From positions 1 through 64,000 of the forward strand of contig NZ_JANGCE010000004.1 in the NCBI RefSeq assembly GCF_024462775.1: a stretch of 64,000 nucleotides of DNA, given 5' to 3'. The notes beneath the pieces were generated by a model, which was given only the letters and a program-made list of their open reading frames with translations, did not search any database and was not told the DNA's origin. Shown here piece after piece: positions 44,621 to 53,550 of this stretch (its first letter is position 1; each line of letters begins with the position of its first letter). Made by a program: the position numbers and the translations under genes. This DNA comes from Butyricicoccus faecihominis. GTDB lineage: Bacteria; Bacillota; Clostridia; Oscillospirales; Butyricicoccaceae.

Positions 44621-46126
44621 TTATTTGGAAGTGGAAGCAGTTTCCTTCGGCACCACGTCGTGCGCGCCGCCCTCGACGATCGAGGTGGCGGAAACGAGCG
44701 TGATCTTGGCCTTCTTCTGAAAATCCGCAATGTTCAGCGCGCCGCAGTTGCACATGGTGGAACGCACCTTGTTGAGCGTCAGCGTCACGTTGTCCTTCAA
44801 AGAACCTGCGTACGGCACGTAGGAATCGACGCCCTCCTCGAAGGAAAGCTTTTTATCGCCGCCCATATCGTAGCGCTGCCAGTTGCGCGCACGGGAAGAG
44901 CCCTCGCCCCAGTATTCCTTCATATAGCTGCCGTTTACATTGACCTTGTTGGTCGGCGATTCGTCGAATCGGGAGAAATAGCGGCCCAGCATCAGGAAAT
45001 CCGCGCCCATGGCGAGCGCCATGGTGCAGTGGTAATCGTGCACGATACCGCCGTCCGAGCAAACGGGAATATAAATGCCGGTCTCAAGGAAGTACTCGTC
45101 GCGCGCGGCGGCTACCTCGATCAATGCGGTGGCCTGTCCGCGGCCAATGCCCTTTTGCTCGCGCGTGATGCAGATCGAACCGCCGCCGATACCGACCTTG
45201 ATGAAATCCGCCCCGGCTTCGGCCAAAAAGCGGAAGCCCTCGCGGTCCACCACGTTGCCCGCGCCGATCTTGACGCTTTCGCCGTAGTTCTCGCGGACCC
45301 AAGCGATCGTGCGGCTCTGCCATTCGGAAAAGCCCTCGGAGGAGTCGATGCAGAGCACATCGGCCCCGGCTTCGACCAGCGCCGGCACGCGCTCGGTAAA
45401 ATCGCGGGTGTTGACGCCCGCGCCGACCACGTAACGCTTTTGCGCGTCGAGCAGCTCAAGGGAGTTGGCCTTGTGGCTGTCGTAATCCTTGCGGAAAACC
45501 ATATAGACAAGGCGCTGGTTTTCATCGACCAGCGGCAGCGCGTTAAGCTTGTGATCCCAGATGATGTCGTTGGCCGTTTTCAGGCTGGTGTCCGCCGGGG
45601 CGGTGATCAGCTTTTCAAACGGAGTCATGAACTCGGTGACCGGCACGTTTTTCTCCATGCGGGAAACGCGGTAATCGCGGCTGGTGATGATGCCGAGCAG
45701 CTTGCCGGTGGCCGTGCCGTCCTCGGTCACGGCCACGGTGGAGTGTCCGGTGCGCTCCTTGAGCGCCAAAACGTCCGCCAAGGTCTGGTTCGGCATAACG
45801 TTGGAATCGGATACGATAAAGCCCGCCTTGTAGCTCTTGACGCGGGCGACCATGGCGGCCTCGCTCTCGATGGACTGCGAGCCGTAAATGAAGGAAATGC
45901 CGCCTTCCTGCGCCAAGGCGATGGCCATACGGTCGTCCGAGACCGCCTGCATGATGGCTGAGACCAGCGGGATGTTGGCGTACAGGGCGGATTCGCCGCC
46001 CTTTTTAAACTTGACGATCGGCGTGCGCAGGCTCACGTTCGCGGGGATACATTCCGCGGAGGAATAGCCGGGCACGAGCAGATATTCGCTGAAGGTGCGC
46101 GATGGTTCCTTGAAGTAAAAAGCCAT
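44621..46126 (-). CDS. guaB: Inosine-5'-monophosphate dehydrogenase
   Basis: A 501-residue enzyme that oxidises IMP to XMP with NAD+, the committed step to guanine nucleotides. Two CBS domains (about 95-215) interrupt the barrel. [17 protein letters not shown] and the catalytic loop [15 protein letters not shown] with its active Cys are present. The ATG at 46126 (MAFYFKEPS) has AAAGGAG upstream; further open frame overlaps the promoter. It has its own promoter and terminator, and so is a single-gene unit. Confidence 0.93.
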   Translation of the reverse strand: MAFYFKEPSRTFSEYLLVPGYSSAECIPANVSLRTPIVKFKKGGESALYANIPLVSAIMQAVSDDRMAIALAQEGGISFIYGSQSIESEAAMVARVKSYKAGFIVSDSNVMPNQTLADVLALKERTGHSTVAVTEDGTATGKLLGIITSRDYRVSRMEKNVPVTEFMTPFEKLITAPADTSLKTANDIIWDHKLNALPLVDENQRLVYMVFRKDYDSHKANSLELLDAQKRYVVGAGVNTRDFTERVPALVEAGADVLCIDSSEGFSEWQSRTIAWVRENYGESVKIGAGNVVDREGFRFLAEAGADFIKVGIGGGSICITREQKGIGRGQATALIEVAAARDEYFLETGIYIPVCSDGGIVHDYHCTMALAMGADFLMLGRYFSRFDESPTNKVNVNGSYMKEYWGEGSSRARNWQRYDMGGDKKLSFEEGVDSYVPYAGSLKDNVTLTLNKVRSTMCNCGALNIADFQKKAKITLVSATSIVEGGAHDVVPKETASTSK

Positions 46127-46175
46127 GGATACTGCTCCTTTTCTCTTTCCTGTCTTAAAGTTATTATTGGTATTT

Positions 46176-46204
46176 ATTATATCCTTTTCCCCGCGCAAAG
46201 TAAA
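46176..46204 (-). promoter_or_regulatory. guaB promoter
   Basis: On the minus strand: TTTACT (46199-46204), 17-base spacer, perfect TATAAT (46176-46181). It lies 50 bases before the ATG. Confidence 0.7.
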
Positions 46205-46265
46205 GCATGCTTGTGACGGTTTTTGCGGCCTTTTGTCACTTACCGCTTATGCAATCGGCATAAAG

Positions 46266-49200
46266 CTATACTTCACACTGCGCGCCCGTATGCAGGAAAT
46301 ACAAAAGCTTTTGATACGCGGGCTTGCCGAATATCTCATTTACCGCGAGCGCGTAGGCCTCCATCTGAGGGCGGTAGCGCGCGGCGCGGGCGGCAACGCC
46401 GTCCGCCGCGACCCGGTCGGTCTTAAAATCGAGAAGGACAAAGCCCGCGTCCGTTTCGATCAAACAGTCGATGACGCCTTGCAGCAGCACGCGCTCGTCC
46501 GGGGCCGCCTTGGCTTCCGGCCAATACAGTGCCGCCGGCACAAGAATGGAAAATTTGAATTCCCGCCGCACCCGGCCCTTCCGCATGGTCTCGCGGAAAA
46601 GGGGGCTTTCAAAAAAGCGGGCTATTTTTGCGGCGTCCACCGCGTCCGCCTGCGCGGGCGACAGAATGGCGCGCTCGCGCAGGCGCTGCCGCTCCCGCTC
46701 GATTCCGCCCGGCGTTTGCGCGGTTTCAAAATCACAAAACTGTAAAAACAGGTGGTGGGCCGTGCCGATCTCCGCCGGGGAAAGCTTTACCTGCCCCGCC
46801 TCAAACAGCGGCACGCGCAGCTGTTTTTCGCGCCGGGGCGCGGGCGTTTGCTCGGCCGCCTCCGCCGCCCGGTACCCCCGGCCAATGCCGGTCGCGGTCA
46901 GCTTGCTGGGCAGGTCGCTCAAAAACGCCTGCGGATAGGGCTTTGCTGGCGGCACTTGAAGCGTTTCCCCCGCCCCGTCCGCAAAGCGCAAAACCTCCGC
47001 TTCGGCGGGCGGCGCAAGCTCGCCCGCCGGGATCACGCGCACGGTGAAAACATCCGGCGCGCCCGGCGCTTCGGGCACGGTTAGTCCGTACTGCTCGCGC
47101 AATTCGCGCGTGCACGGGTGGCGCAGCAGCGGCGTCATCAGCCAAGCGAGCGGCGCGCGCACCGCGCCCATCGCGTATTGCGGCAAGCGGGGCAGCGCGG
47201 CGAGCAGCGCCCACTTTTGCAGGTTTGCTGAGAGCGTGCCGCTCGCGCAGGTGACGATCAGCTTTTCCTTGGCCCGCGTCATGGCGACGTACAAAACGCG
47301 CAGCTCCTCGGATACCATCTCGCGCCGCTGCGCGGCGGCGACCGCCGCGCGCTCGGCCGTGTCGTATTGCACGCCGCGCGCCGTATCGCGGCACTTGCAG
47401 CCAAAGCCCAGTTCGCTGTGCACCAGCACCGCCTGCCGCAGGTCGCTTTCGTTAAAGCGCTTGGCGCAGTCCGCGAGCAAAACGATGGGAAATTCCAAGC
47501 CCTTGGATTTATGGATGGACATGATGCGCACCACGCCGCCCGAAGCGGCGGCGTCCACCCGCTGGTAATCCTCGCCGGTCTCCAGCATACCGCGCAGGCG
47601 GCGCACAAAGGCGAACAGCCCGCGGCTGCCCGCAGCCTCGAACGCGCGCGCCCGCTCGAAAAAGGCGTATAGGTTCTGCCGCCGCTGCACGCCGTTCGGC
47701 TGGGCGGCCACAAAACCCAGCGCGCCGGTATCCTGATACAGCCGCCAGATCAGGCGGCACACAGGCGCGTCGCACGCATAGTCGCGCCACGCGGCAAGGC
47801 GCGCGAGAAAGGAAGCGCACGCCGCATCGTCCGCCGCCGCGCGCCGCACCGCGTCGTAAAAGCTGGCCGATCGATCGAGCAGCCGGATATCGGCCAAATG
47901 CTGCTCGGTAAAGCCCATAAGAGGCGAGCGCATCACGCCGATCAGCTCCACATCCTGCCGGGGATTGTCAATCACCGAAAGGAGCGATACCATGAGCGAC
48001 ACCTCGCTCGTTTCCAAAAGCCCGCCGCGCTCCTCCGCCGAGGCCGCGACGCCGTACGCCTCCAGCGCGTCGACATAGACGCGCGCCTTGGTCCGGGGCG
48101 AGCGCAGCAAAATCACCACATCGCCCGGCGAAGCGGGCCGGAGGGCTCCGGTCTCCTTATCCAGCACGGGAAAGCCCTCGTCCAGCAGCGCGCGGATACG
48201 GCGGGCGGCCAAACGCGCCTCCAGCGCGGTCTTATCCTCCGCGTCGTCGTCCTCGCCCGCGGCGGCGGCGTCCGCGAGCAGCACCTCGGTCTTATAGCGC
48301 GCCGCGCCCGGTTCCGGAAAGGCCGCGCCGAGATACAGCGCTTCGCGCGCCGTATAGGTAAGACCGCCCACCGTGTCGCCCATCACAGCTTCAAAGATAA
48401 AATTGCAGGCGTCCAATACGGAGGCGCGGGAGCGAAAGTTTTGCCCCAGCACAACGCGGCGCGGCGCGCCGTCCGCCGCCTCGCCCGCGTCTGAAAACGC
48501 GCGGTATTTAGCCAGAAAGATCGAAGGGTCGGCCAGTCGGAAGCCATATATGCTCTGCTTGACGTCGCCCACCATGAACAGGTTGCGTCCCTCCTGCGAC
48601 AGCGCGCCGAAGATCGCGTCCTGCACGGCGTTGGTATCCTGATATTCATCCACCAGTATTTCCGCGTAGCGCTCGCGCAGCGAAAGGGCCAGCGCGCTCG
48701 GCGCGCCGTCCTTCAATAGCAGGCGCACCGCGAAATGCTCCAGATCGTTGAAATCCGCGGCGTTCCGCTGCCGCTTGGCGGCGGCGAACGCTTCGTCAAA
48801 GGCGTTCACCGTGTCGATCAGCGCGTTCATCGCCGGGGCAATCAGGCTGCGGTCGTACACCGCGTCGTTCGTACCCACGGCGAGCCATTTGCCTGAAATC
48901 GTCTTGGCCGCGGTTTTCCACTCCTCGCGCAGCGCCTTGATATGCTCCAAAAACGCTTTGTCCTCAAAGCCGCGCGCGGCTTTCAGCCGGTCGAAGGATA
49001 TCTCCTGCGCGGCGGATACCGCCGCGTCCCAATCCCCGGAATCGATCGCCGCGAGCAGGCTTTCGGCCCCGCGCAGGTCGCTTGTCAGCGCGGGCAAATA
49101 CGCGTCCTGTAGCTGGTCTATGCCAGCCAGCTCCTCCACCGCCTGCCGCAAAAACGCCGCGCCGTGCGCCGCCGCCTCGCGCGACTGGGTGAGCAGCACG

Positions 49201-49826
49201 CGCGCGTGCGGGGTGTTCATGTCGCCCGCGTACAGGCCGCGCCGCACGGCTTCCAAAAACGCGCGCGGGTCGGGGTGCGCCTGTATTTTTTCATGGGTGG
49301 CGAGCACGGTCTCGGCAAGCCGCGCGTCGTCCCGCCCGGCGGAGAGCAGGTCGGACAGGGCGAAAAAGCCCGCGTCCTCGCGCTCATACGCGGCTTCCAG
49401 CACGGTTTCGAGCACCTCGGCGCGCAGCAGCTTGCCTTCCTGCTCGTCCAGCACGCGAAAATCCGGCGCGATACCAAGCTCCGCCGCCTGCTCGCGCGCC
49501 AGCCGCTGGCACAGCGCGTGCACGGTCGTGATCTGCGCGCGGTGCGTCAAAAACAGTTGGCGGCGCAGCCGCGTGTCGGACGGGCGCCCCGCCGCCGCTT
49601 GGGCGATCGCGGCGGCGATGCGCTCTCGCATCTCGGCCGCGGCGGCCGAGGTAAAGGTCATTAGCAGCAGCCGGTCGATATCCACGGGGTCACGCTCATC
49701 GGTCAGGCGGCGCAGCACCCGTTCGACCAGCACGGCGGTCTTGCCGGAGCCCGCCGCCGCCGATACCAGCAGCGCGCCGCCCCGGTCCTCGATCGCGCGG
49801 CGTTGGTCACTTGTCCACTGCGGCAT
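46266..49826 (-). CDS. addA: ATP-dependent helicase/nuclease subunit A
   Basis: A 1186-residue AddA. The N-terminal UvrD-type helicase has SAAAGSGKTAVLVERV (Walker A), LLLMTFTSAAAAEMRERI and, later, ILVDEYQDTN (Walker B). The helicase C-terminal part contains VRIMSIHKSKGLEFPIVLL and RVLYVAMTRAKEKL-like sequence. The last 200 residues are the RecB-type nuclease with LLDFKTDRV. With AddB it processes double-strand breaks for RecA loading. The ATG at 49826 has GGGGG upstream and lies inside the last codons of addB (20-base overlap). Confidence 0.96.
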   Translation of the reverse strand: MPQWTSDQRRAIEDRGGALLVSAAAGSGKTAVLVERVLRRLTDERDPVDIDRLLLMTFTSAAAAEMRERIAAAIAQAAAGRPSDTRLRRQLFLTHRAQITTVHALCQRLAREQAAELGIAPDFRVLDEQEGKLLRAEVLETVLEAAYEREDAGFFALSDLLSAGRDDARLAETVLATHEKIQAHPDPRAFLEAVRRGLYAGDMNTPHARVLLTQSREAAAHGAAFLRQAVEELAGIDQLQDAYLPALTSDLRGAESLLAAIDSGDWDAAVSAAQEISFDRLKAARGFEDKAFLEHIKALREEWKTAAKTISGKWLAVGTNDAVYDRSLIAPAMNALIDTVNAFDEAFAAAKRQRNAADFNDLEHFAVRLLLKDGAPSALALSLRERYAEILVDEYQDTNAVQDAIFGALSQEGRNLFMVGDVKQSIYGFRLADPSIFLAKYRAFSDAGEAADGAPRRVVLGQNFRSRASVLDACNFIFEAVMGDTVGGLTYTAREALYLGAAFPEPGAARYKTEVLLADAAAAGEDDDAEDKTALEARLAARRIRALLDEGFPVLDKETGALRPASPGDVVILLRSPRTKARVYVDALEAYGVAASAEERGGLLETSEVSLMVSLLSVIDNPRQDVELIGVMRSPLMGFTEQHLADIRLLDRSASFYDAVRRAAADDAACASFLARLAAWRDYACDAPVCRLIWRLYQDTGALGFVAAQPNGVQRRQNLYAFFERARAFEAAGSRGLFAFVRRLRGMLETGEDYQRVDAAASGGVVRIMSIHKSKGLEFPIVLLADCAKRFNESDLRQAVLVHSELGFGCKCRDTARGVQYDTAERAAVAAAQRREMVSEELRVLYVAMTRAKEKLIVTCASGTLSANLQKWALLAALPRLPQYAMGAVRAPLAWLMTPLLRHPCTRELREQYGLTVPEAPGAPDVFTVRVIPAGELAPPAEAEVLRFADGAGETLQVPPAKPYPQAFLSDLPSKLTATGIGRGYRAAEAAEQTPAPRREKQLRVPLFEAGQVKLSPAEIGTAHHLFLQFCDFETAQTPGGIERERQRLRERAILSPAQADAVDAAKIARFFESPLFRETMRKGRVRREFKFSILVPAALYWPEAKAAPDERVLLQGVIDCLIETDAGFVLLDFKTDRVAADGVAARAARYRPQMEAYALAVNEIFGKPAYQKLLYFLHTGAQCEV

Positions 49827-52800
49827 TCGGCGTTCCCCCAATCTCGTCCCAAAATTCCTCGTTCGTCAAATGGCGCAGCAGGCGCGCGCGGTCGCCCGCG
49901 CTCTCATCGAACCGGCAGGCCGCGCGGTAATCGCACCAATCGCAATAGCTCGATACCTTGTCCTTTTTGCGCGGATCGGCACCTATGCTGCCCGCGCGCA
50001 GCTCGCGCCCCATTTCCAGCAGCTTTTGCCGCGTGTAGCGCGCCAGTCTGCCGAACTTCGCCAGATCGGCCACAGCCGAACGGGCGGTGAGCGTCGGCTC
50101 GTCCTCGCCCTTTTTCACCTTGACGGAAACGGGCAAAAAACGTCCGTCGCCCGAAAGGCCGCGCTCCATCGCGTCCAGCAGCTCCATATCGTCGGATACC
50201 AGACCGGAACGGCGCAGCGCCTTGTCGCGCATGTCGCGCAGCGTTTCTTCATCCACATCCCGGGCGGCTTCGGGCAGCTCGTCCCTGACAGGTACGTACA
50301 GAATGCCCGCGGGCACGATCTCGTTTAGCTCGGCCGCCAGCCGTTCGCGGTAGCGGTCCAGACCCTCCTGCTGCAAGGCGTACAGATAGATGATCATCTG
50401 CATGTTCAGGCCGTACCACACGTCGGACAGCGAAAACGACTTTTTGCCGCTTTTATAGTCCATCACGCGCAGATACAGGCGGCCGTCCTTTACATAGCCG
50501 TCCACCCGGTCGACCTTGCCGGAAAGCGCGACCTCCACGCCCGCGTCCTCGCACGAGATGGGCGGCAGATCGCCGGAGCGCGAAAAGTCCACCTCGTAAT
50601 CAATGGGCGCGAAGTCGGAAACGCGCAATTCCTCCAGCACATTATCCAAAATTTCCTCTGCGGTTTTGGTCAGCCTGCGGAAGAGATAGCGAAAGCGCGC
50701 GGTCTGCCCTTCCAGTCCGCCCAGCTCGTCCCGCACATAAGCGCGCACCGCCTCGCGGCAGGCGCGCTTTGCCTGCTCGGCCGTGGCCGCCGCCGCGCCG
50801 CCCGGCTTTTCGCCCAGCGCGGTGAGCGCGTGTTCCAGCACATAATGAAGAAAGGTGCCGGTCTGCATCGCGTCGAATTTCGCCACGCGGCGCTTTTTCG
50901 CTTTCAAACCGTACTGCATGAAAAACGCGAACCGGCAGGAATAGAACGTATCCACGCGCGACGCGGTCAGGTTCAGCTGCTTGCCGTACAGCCCGTCGAT
51001 CGTGTGCCGGTTTTCGAGCGGGCCGCGCGCAAGCCGCTGGCTTTTCGCGGCGAGCACCCGTTCCTCTCCCCGGTAGGCTTCAAAGGCCGCGCGCGCGGCG
51101 GGCGTATGGTCGCCCGCGAGATAGGCGCAGGCCAGCTCGATCGCCGGGCCTTCGGCCTCCAGCCGGTCGGCGCTGCCGTGAAAATCCTTCATCGGCACGC
51201 CCGGCAGCAGGCTGCGCACCGCGCCGATGAAGTAAGAGGGCCGCGCCTCCTTGCCCGCCGCGTCCGCCGCGTGCCAACAAAGGGTTAGGCTCTCCGTTGG
51301 GCAGGCCAGCGCGCGGTAAAGCGTTTCCTGCTCCATCAGCAGCCGTTCCGCCCCGTAGCTTTTCAGTTCCACGCCGAGGGCGTCCAGCTTTTCCCGGTCA
51401 AAATCCGTCAACAGTCCCGCGCCCGCGCCGGTGCGCGGAATCAGCCCGTCGTTCACGCCAAGCAGGATCACATGCTTGGCGTTTTCGCCGCAGGCGCGGT
51501 CGATATCGCCGCAGGTCACCCGGTCGAGCGATACCGGGATGGTGCCCACCTCGTACTCGCCCAGCACCAGCCGAAACAAGGCGGAGAACCGCTCGGCCGT
51601 AAGCGGTATCTCTCCGCATACCCAAGCAAATTGCTCCATCGCGGAAACCAGAATGTCCCATAGCTGGCGGTATTCATCGGCCAGCTGCGGCCGCCCAGCC
51701 TCCTCGTGCGCTTCGGCGCGCTGCGAAAGGCGCTCGGGCGCGCGCACCGCGCACAAAAAGGCGTAGAGCGCGCGCACGCAATCCACCGCCGCGTTTTCGC
51801 CCGCAAGGGACGCGCGCAGCGCCGCAAACGGCGCGATCGCTTTTTCCCGCAGCGCGTTCAGTTCGGCCAAACGCGCGGAGGCGGCCTCGTCCATGGGCAG
51901 GCCGTAGCCGTCCGGATGCGCTTCCCACGGGCGCTCCCACGCGCCGCCGCGCAGGCCCCAAGTGAGCGCATAGTTTTCCAGCTTGTCGATCTCGTCCCAA
52001 GAAAGCGCGGTCAGGCCGGTCTTGAAGCAGCCGAACAGCTCTTCATAGTGGTAATGCGTGCGCACCGCCTCAAGCGCGAGGGCAACCAGCGCGATCGGCG
52101 GGCGGGAAAGCAGATCGGGCTTTTCGGCCAAAAAGCAGGGCACGCCGTACCGCTCCATCGCCATGGCGAGCGGAGCCTCGTACCCCGCCATATCGCGCGC
52201 GGCCACCACAAAATCACGGTACCGAAGTCCCTCCTCCCGCACGCGGCGGCGGATGAGCGCGGCCGCGTGCTCGCATTCCTCAAACACGGTCTCGGCGGCA
52301 TAGATGCAAACGCCCTGCCCCTCTGCCGGACGCGGTGTGCGCAGCGGCAGCAGACCTTCCGCTTCCAGCGCCGCCAAATCGGCCGGGCGGGGTATTTTAC
52401 TTTCGCCCAAGTCTATTTTTTCGGCTTCCTTGCCATGCCGCGCCGCCATGCGCGAAAGGGCCTTTACCGTGCGGCAGCCGGTCACGAACACATCGGGGTA
52501 GCGCAAATCACCCGTCACCGCCACGGTGAGCGGCACGCCGCAGGCAAGCATCGTGTCCAGCACCTGTGTTTCCTGCGGGGTGAAGCTCAAAAAGCCATCC
52601 AGATAGACGGCAGCGCCGTCCAGCACGCCCGACGCCGCGAGGCCGTCCCGCAGCAGGGTCAGCCGGTCGCGCGGATCGGGCAGCGACTCGTCGCAAAGCC
52701 GGTCGTAGGCGGTGAGCAGCACCGCCAGATCGGATAGCTTGGCCGCAAGCGCCGTGTCCTCCGCCTCGCCCGAAGCTTCAAAAAGCGACTGCGGCGGCAC

Positions 52801-53190
52801 GGCGCAGGTCTTGCACTCATCGATCAGCGCCAGCGCCTCGCGCAGCAGCTCAGGCTTATCCGCAAGGCCGGGCCACGCTTGGATGCTGGTTTGCACGGTA
52901 AGCGCGGCGCGCTGCAGGGTGAGCAGCCGCCCCGCGTCCGTCAGCGCCTGCTGCGCCAAGCCGCCCACGGCGGCCAGCACCCGGTCGGTCAGCCGCGAAA
53001 AGGTGAGCACTTCGGCGGTGCGCGCGCCATGGTTATTCGTGAATTTCGCGAGCCTCCGTTCGTATATGTGGGAATTCAGCTCAGGCACCAGAAGAATCTG
53101 CCGCCCCTCGCCCCGCTCGCAGCATCCGGCGATCTCGCGGAGCAGAAACGTGCTTTTCCCGCTGCCCGCCCGGCCGGTCAGGATACGCAT
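49807..53190 (-). CDS. addB: ATP-dependent helicase/deoxyribonuclease subunit B
   Basis: A 1127-residue AddB. MRILTGRAGSGKSTFLLREI carries the only ATP loop; the helicase-like body (to about 780) recognises the Chi-like site in this family. The C-terminal nuclease (VMDYKSGKK) is locked by a 4Fe-4S cluster: one Cys in FYSCRFAFF and three in SYCDWCDYRAACRF. The ATG at 53190 has AAAGGAGG seven bases upstream. It precedes and overlaps addA. Its upstream gap holds the structured repeat element A. Confidence 0.95.
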   Translation of the reverse strand: MRILTGRAGSGKSTFLLREIAGCCERGEGRQILLVPELNSHIYERRLAKFTNNHGARTAEVLTFSRLTDRVLAAVGGLAQQALTDAGRLLTLQRAALTVQTSIQAWPGLADKPELLREALALIDECKTCAVPPQSLFEASGEAEDTALAAKLSDLAVLLTAYDRLCDESLPDPRDRLTLLRDGLAASGVLDGAAVYLDGFLSFTPQETQVLDTMLACGVPLTVAVTGDLRYPDVFVTGCRTVKALSRMAARHGKEAEKIDLGESKIPRPADLAALEAEGLLPLRTPRPAEGQGVCIYAAETVFEECEHAAALIRRRVREEGLRYRDFVVAARDMAGYEAPLAMAMERYGVPCFLAEKPDLLSRPPIALVALALEAVRTHYHYEELFGCFKTGLTALSWDEIDKLENYALTWGLRGGAWERPWEAHPDGYGLPMDEAASARLAELNALREKAIAPFAALRASLAGENAAVDCVRALYAFLCAVRAPERLSQRAEAHEEAGRPQLADEYRQLWDILVSAMEQFAWVCGEIPLTAERFSALFRLVLGEYEVGTIPVSLDRVTCGDIDRACGENAKHVILLGVNDGLIPRTGAGAGLLTDFDREKLDALGVELKSYGAERLLMEQETLYRALACPTESLTLCWHAADAAGKEARPSYFIGAVRSLLPGVPMKDFHGSADRLEAEGPAIELACAYLAGDHTPAARAAFEAYRGEERVLAAKSQRLARGPLENRHTIDGLYGKQLNLTASRVDTFYSCRFAFFMQYGLKAKKRRVAKFDAMQTGTFLHYVLEHALTALGEKPGGAAAATAEQAKRACREAVRAYVRDELGGLEGQTARFRYLFRRLTKTAEEILDNVLEELRVSDFAPIDYEVDFSRSGDLPPISCEDAGVEVALSGKVDRVDGYVKDGRLYLRVMDYKSGKKSFSLSDVWYGLNMQMIIYLYALQQEGLDRYRERLAAELNEIVPAGILYVPVRDELPEAARDVDEETLRDMRDKALRRSGLVSDDMELLDAMERGLSGDGRFLPVSVKVKKGEDEPTLTARSAVADLAKFGRLARYTRQKLLEMGRELRAGSIGADPRKKDKVSSYCDWCDYRAACRFDESAGDRARLLRHLTNEEFWDEIGGTPNAAVDK

Positions 53191-53252
53191 GCCGCCGCCT
53201 CCTTTCAAAAACATGATATTTCTTTATATGGTAGCACGGAACAGAAAAAGAA

Positions 53253-53537
53253 GCAAGGTATAGTGTTTTCCACTATACCTTGCCTCACAGCGTATCAAAG
53301 AACTCCCTCGCGCCGCAGCGCGCATAAAATAGAATTTTGCCGTTTGCGGCAAAATTCATAAAAACCGGGAGCATGTATCTCGGTTTTTATACAAACCGAC
53401 TTCAAGTGTGCCTGTAAGGCGCGCGCAGAAGTCGGAATTCTCGATCGAAATGGGGCTATGTTTCGATCGACAGACTGTCAAAACTTGTTTTTTGACAGTC
53501 TGAGAGGCAAGGTATAGTGTTTTCCACTATCCCTTGC
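53253..53537. repeat. Structured repeat element, copy A, with duplicated flanking hairpins
   Basis: Left flank 53253-53283 and right flank 53507-53537 are the same 31-base hairpin (13-bp stem, starts GCAAGGTATAGTG; one mismatch between copies). Between them lie 223 bases with five hairpins. S1 is 53332-53342/53347-53357. S2 is 53360-53370/53378-53388, with loop GCATGTA. S3 is 53396-53403/53428-53435, with an inner stem 53406-53412/53418-53424. S4 is 53441-53450/53461-53470. S5 is 53471-53502. S2 ends in a T-run and would act as a terminator on the plus strand. No ORF is present. The core matches 61185-61399. Confidence 0.88.
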
Positions 53538-53550
53538 TTCAGGCTGTCCC

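Noticed and set aside
53253-53537. Element A as a CRISPR array, tRNA cluster or IS element
   Set aside because: No regularly spaced repeat-spacer pattern, no cloverleaf with CCA-type end and no transposase frame. The two copies do not share terminal inverted repeats beyond their hairpins.
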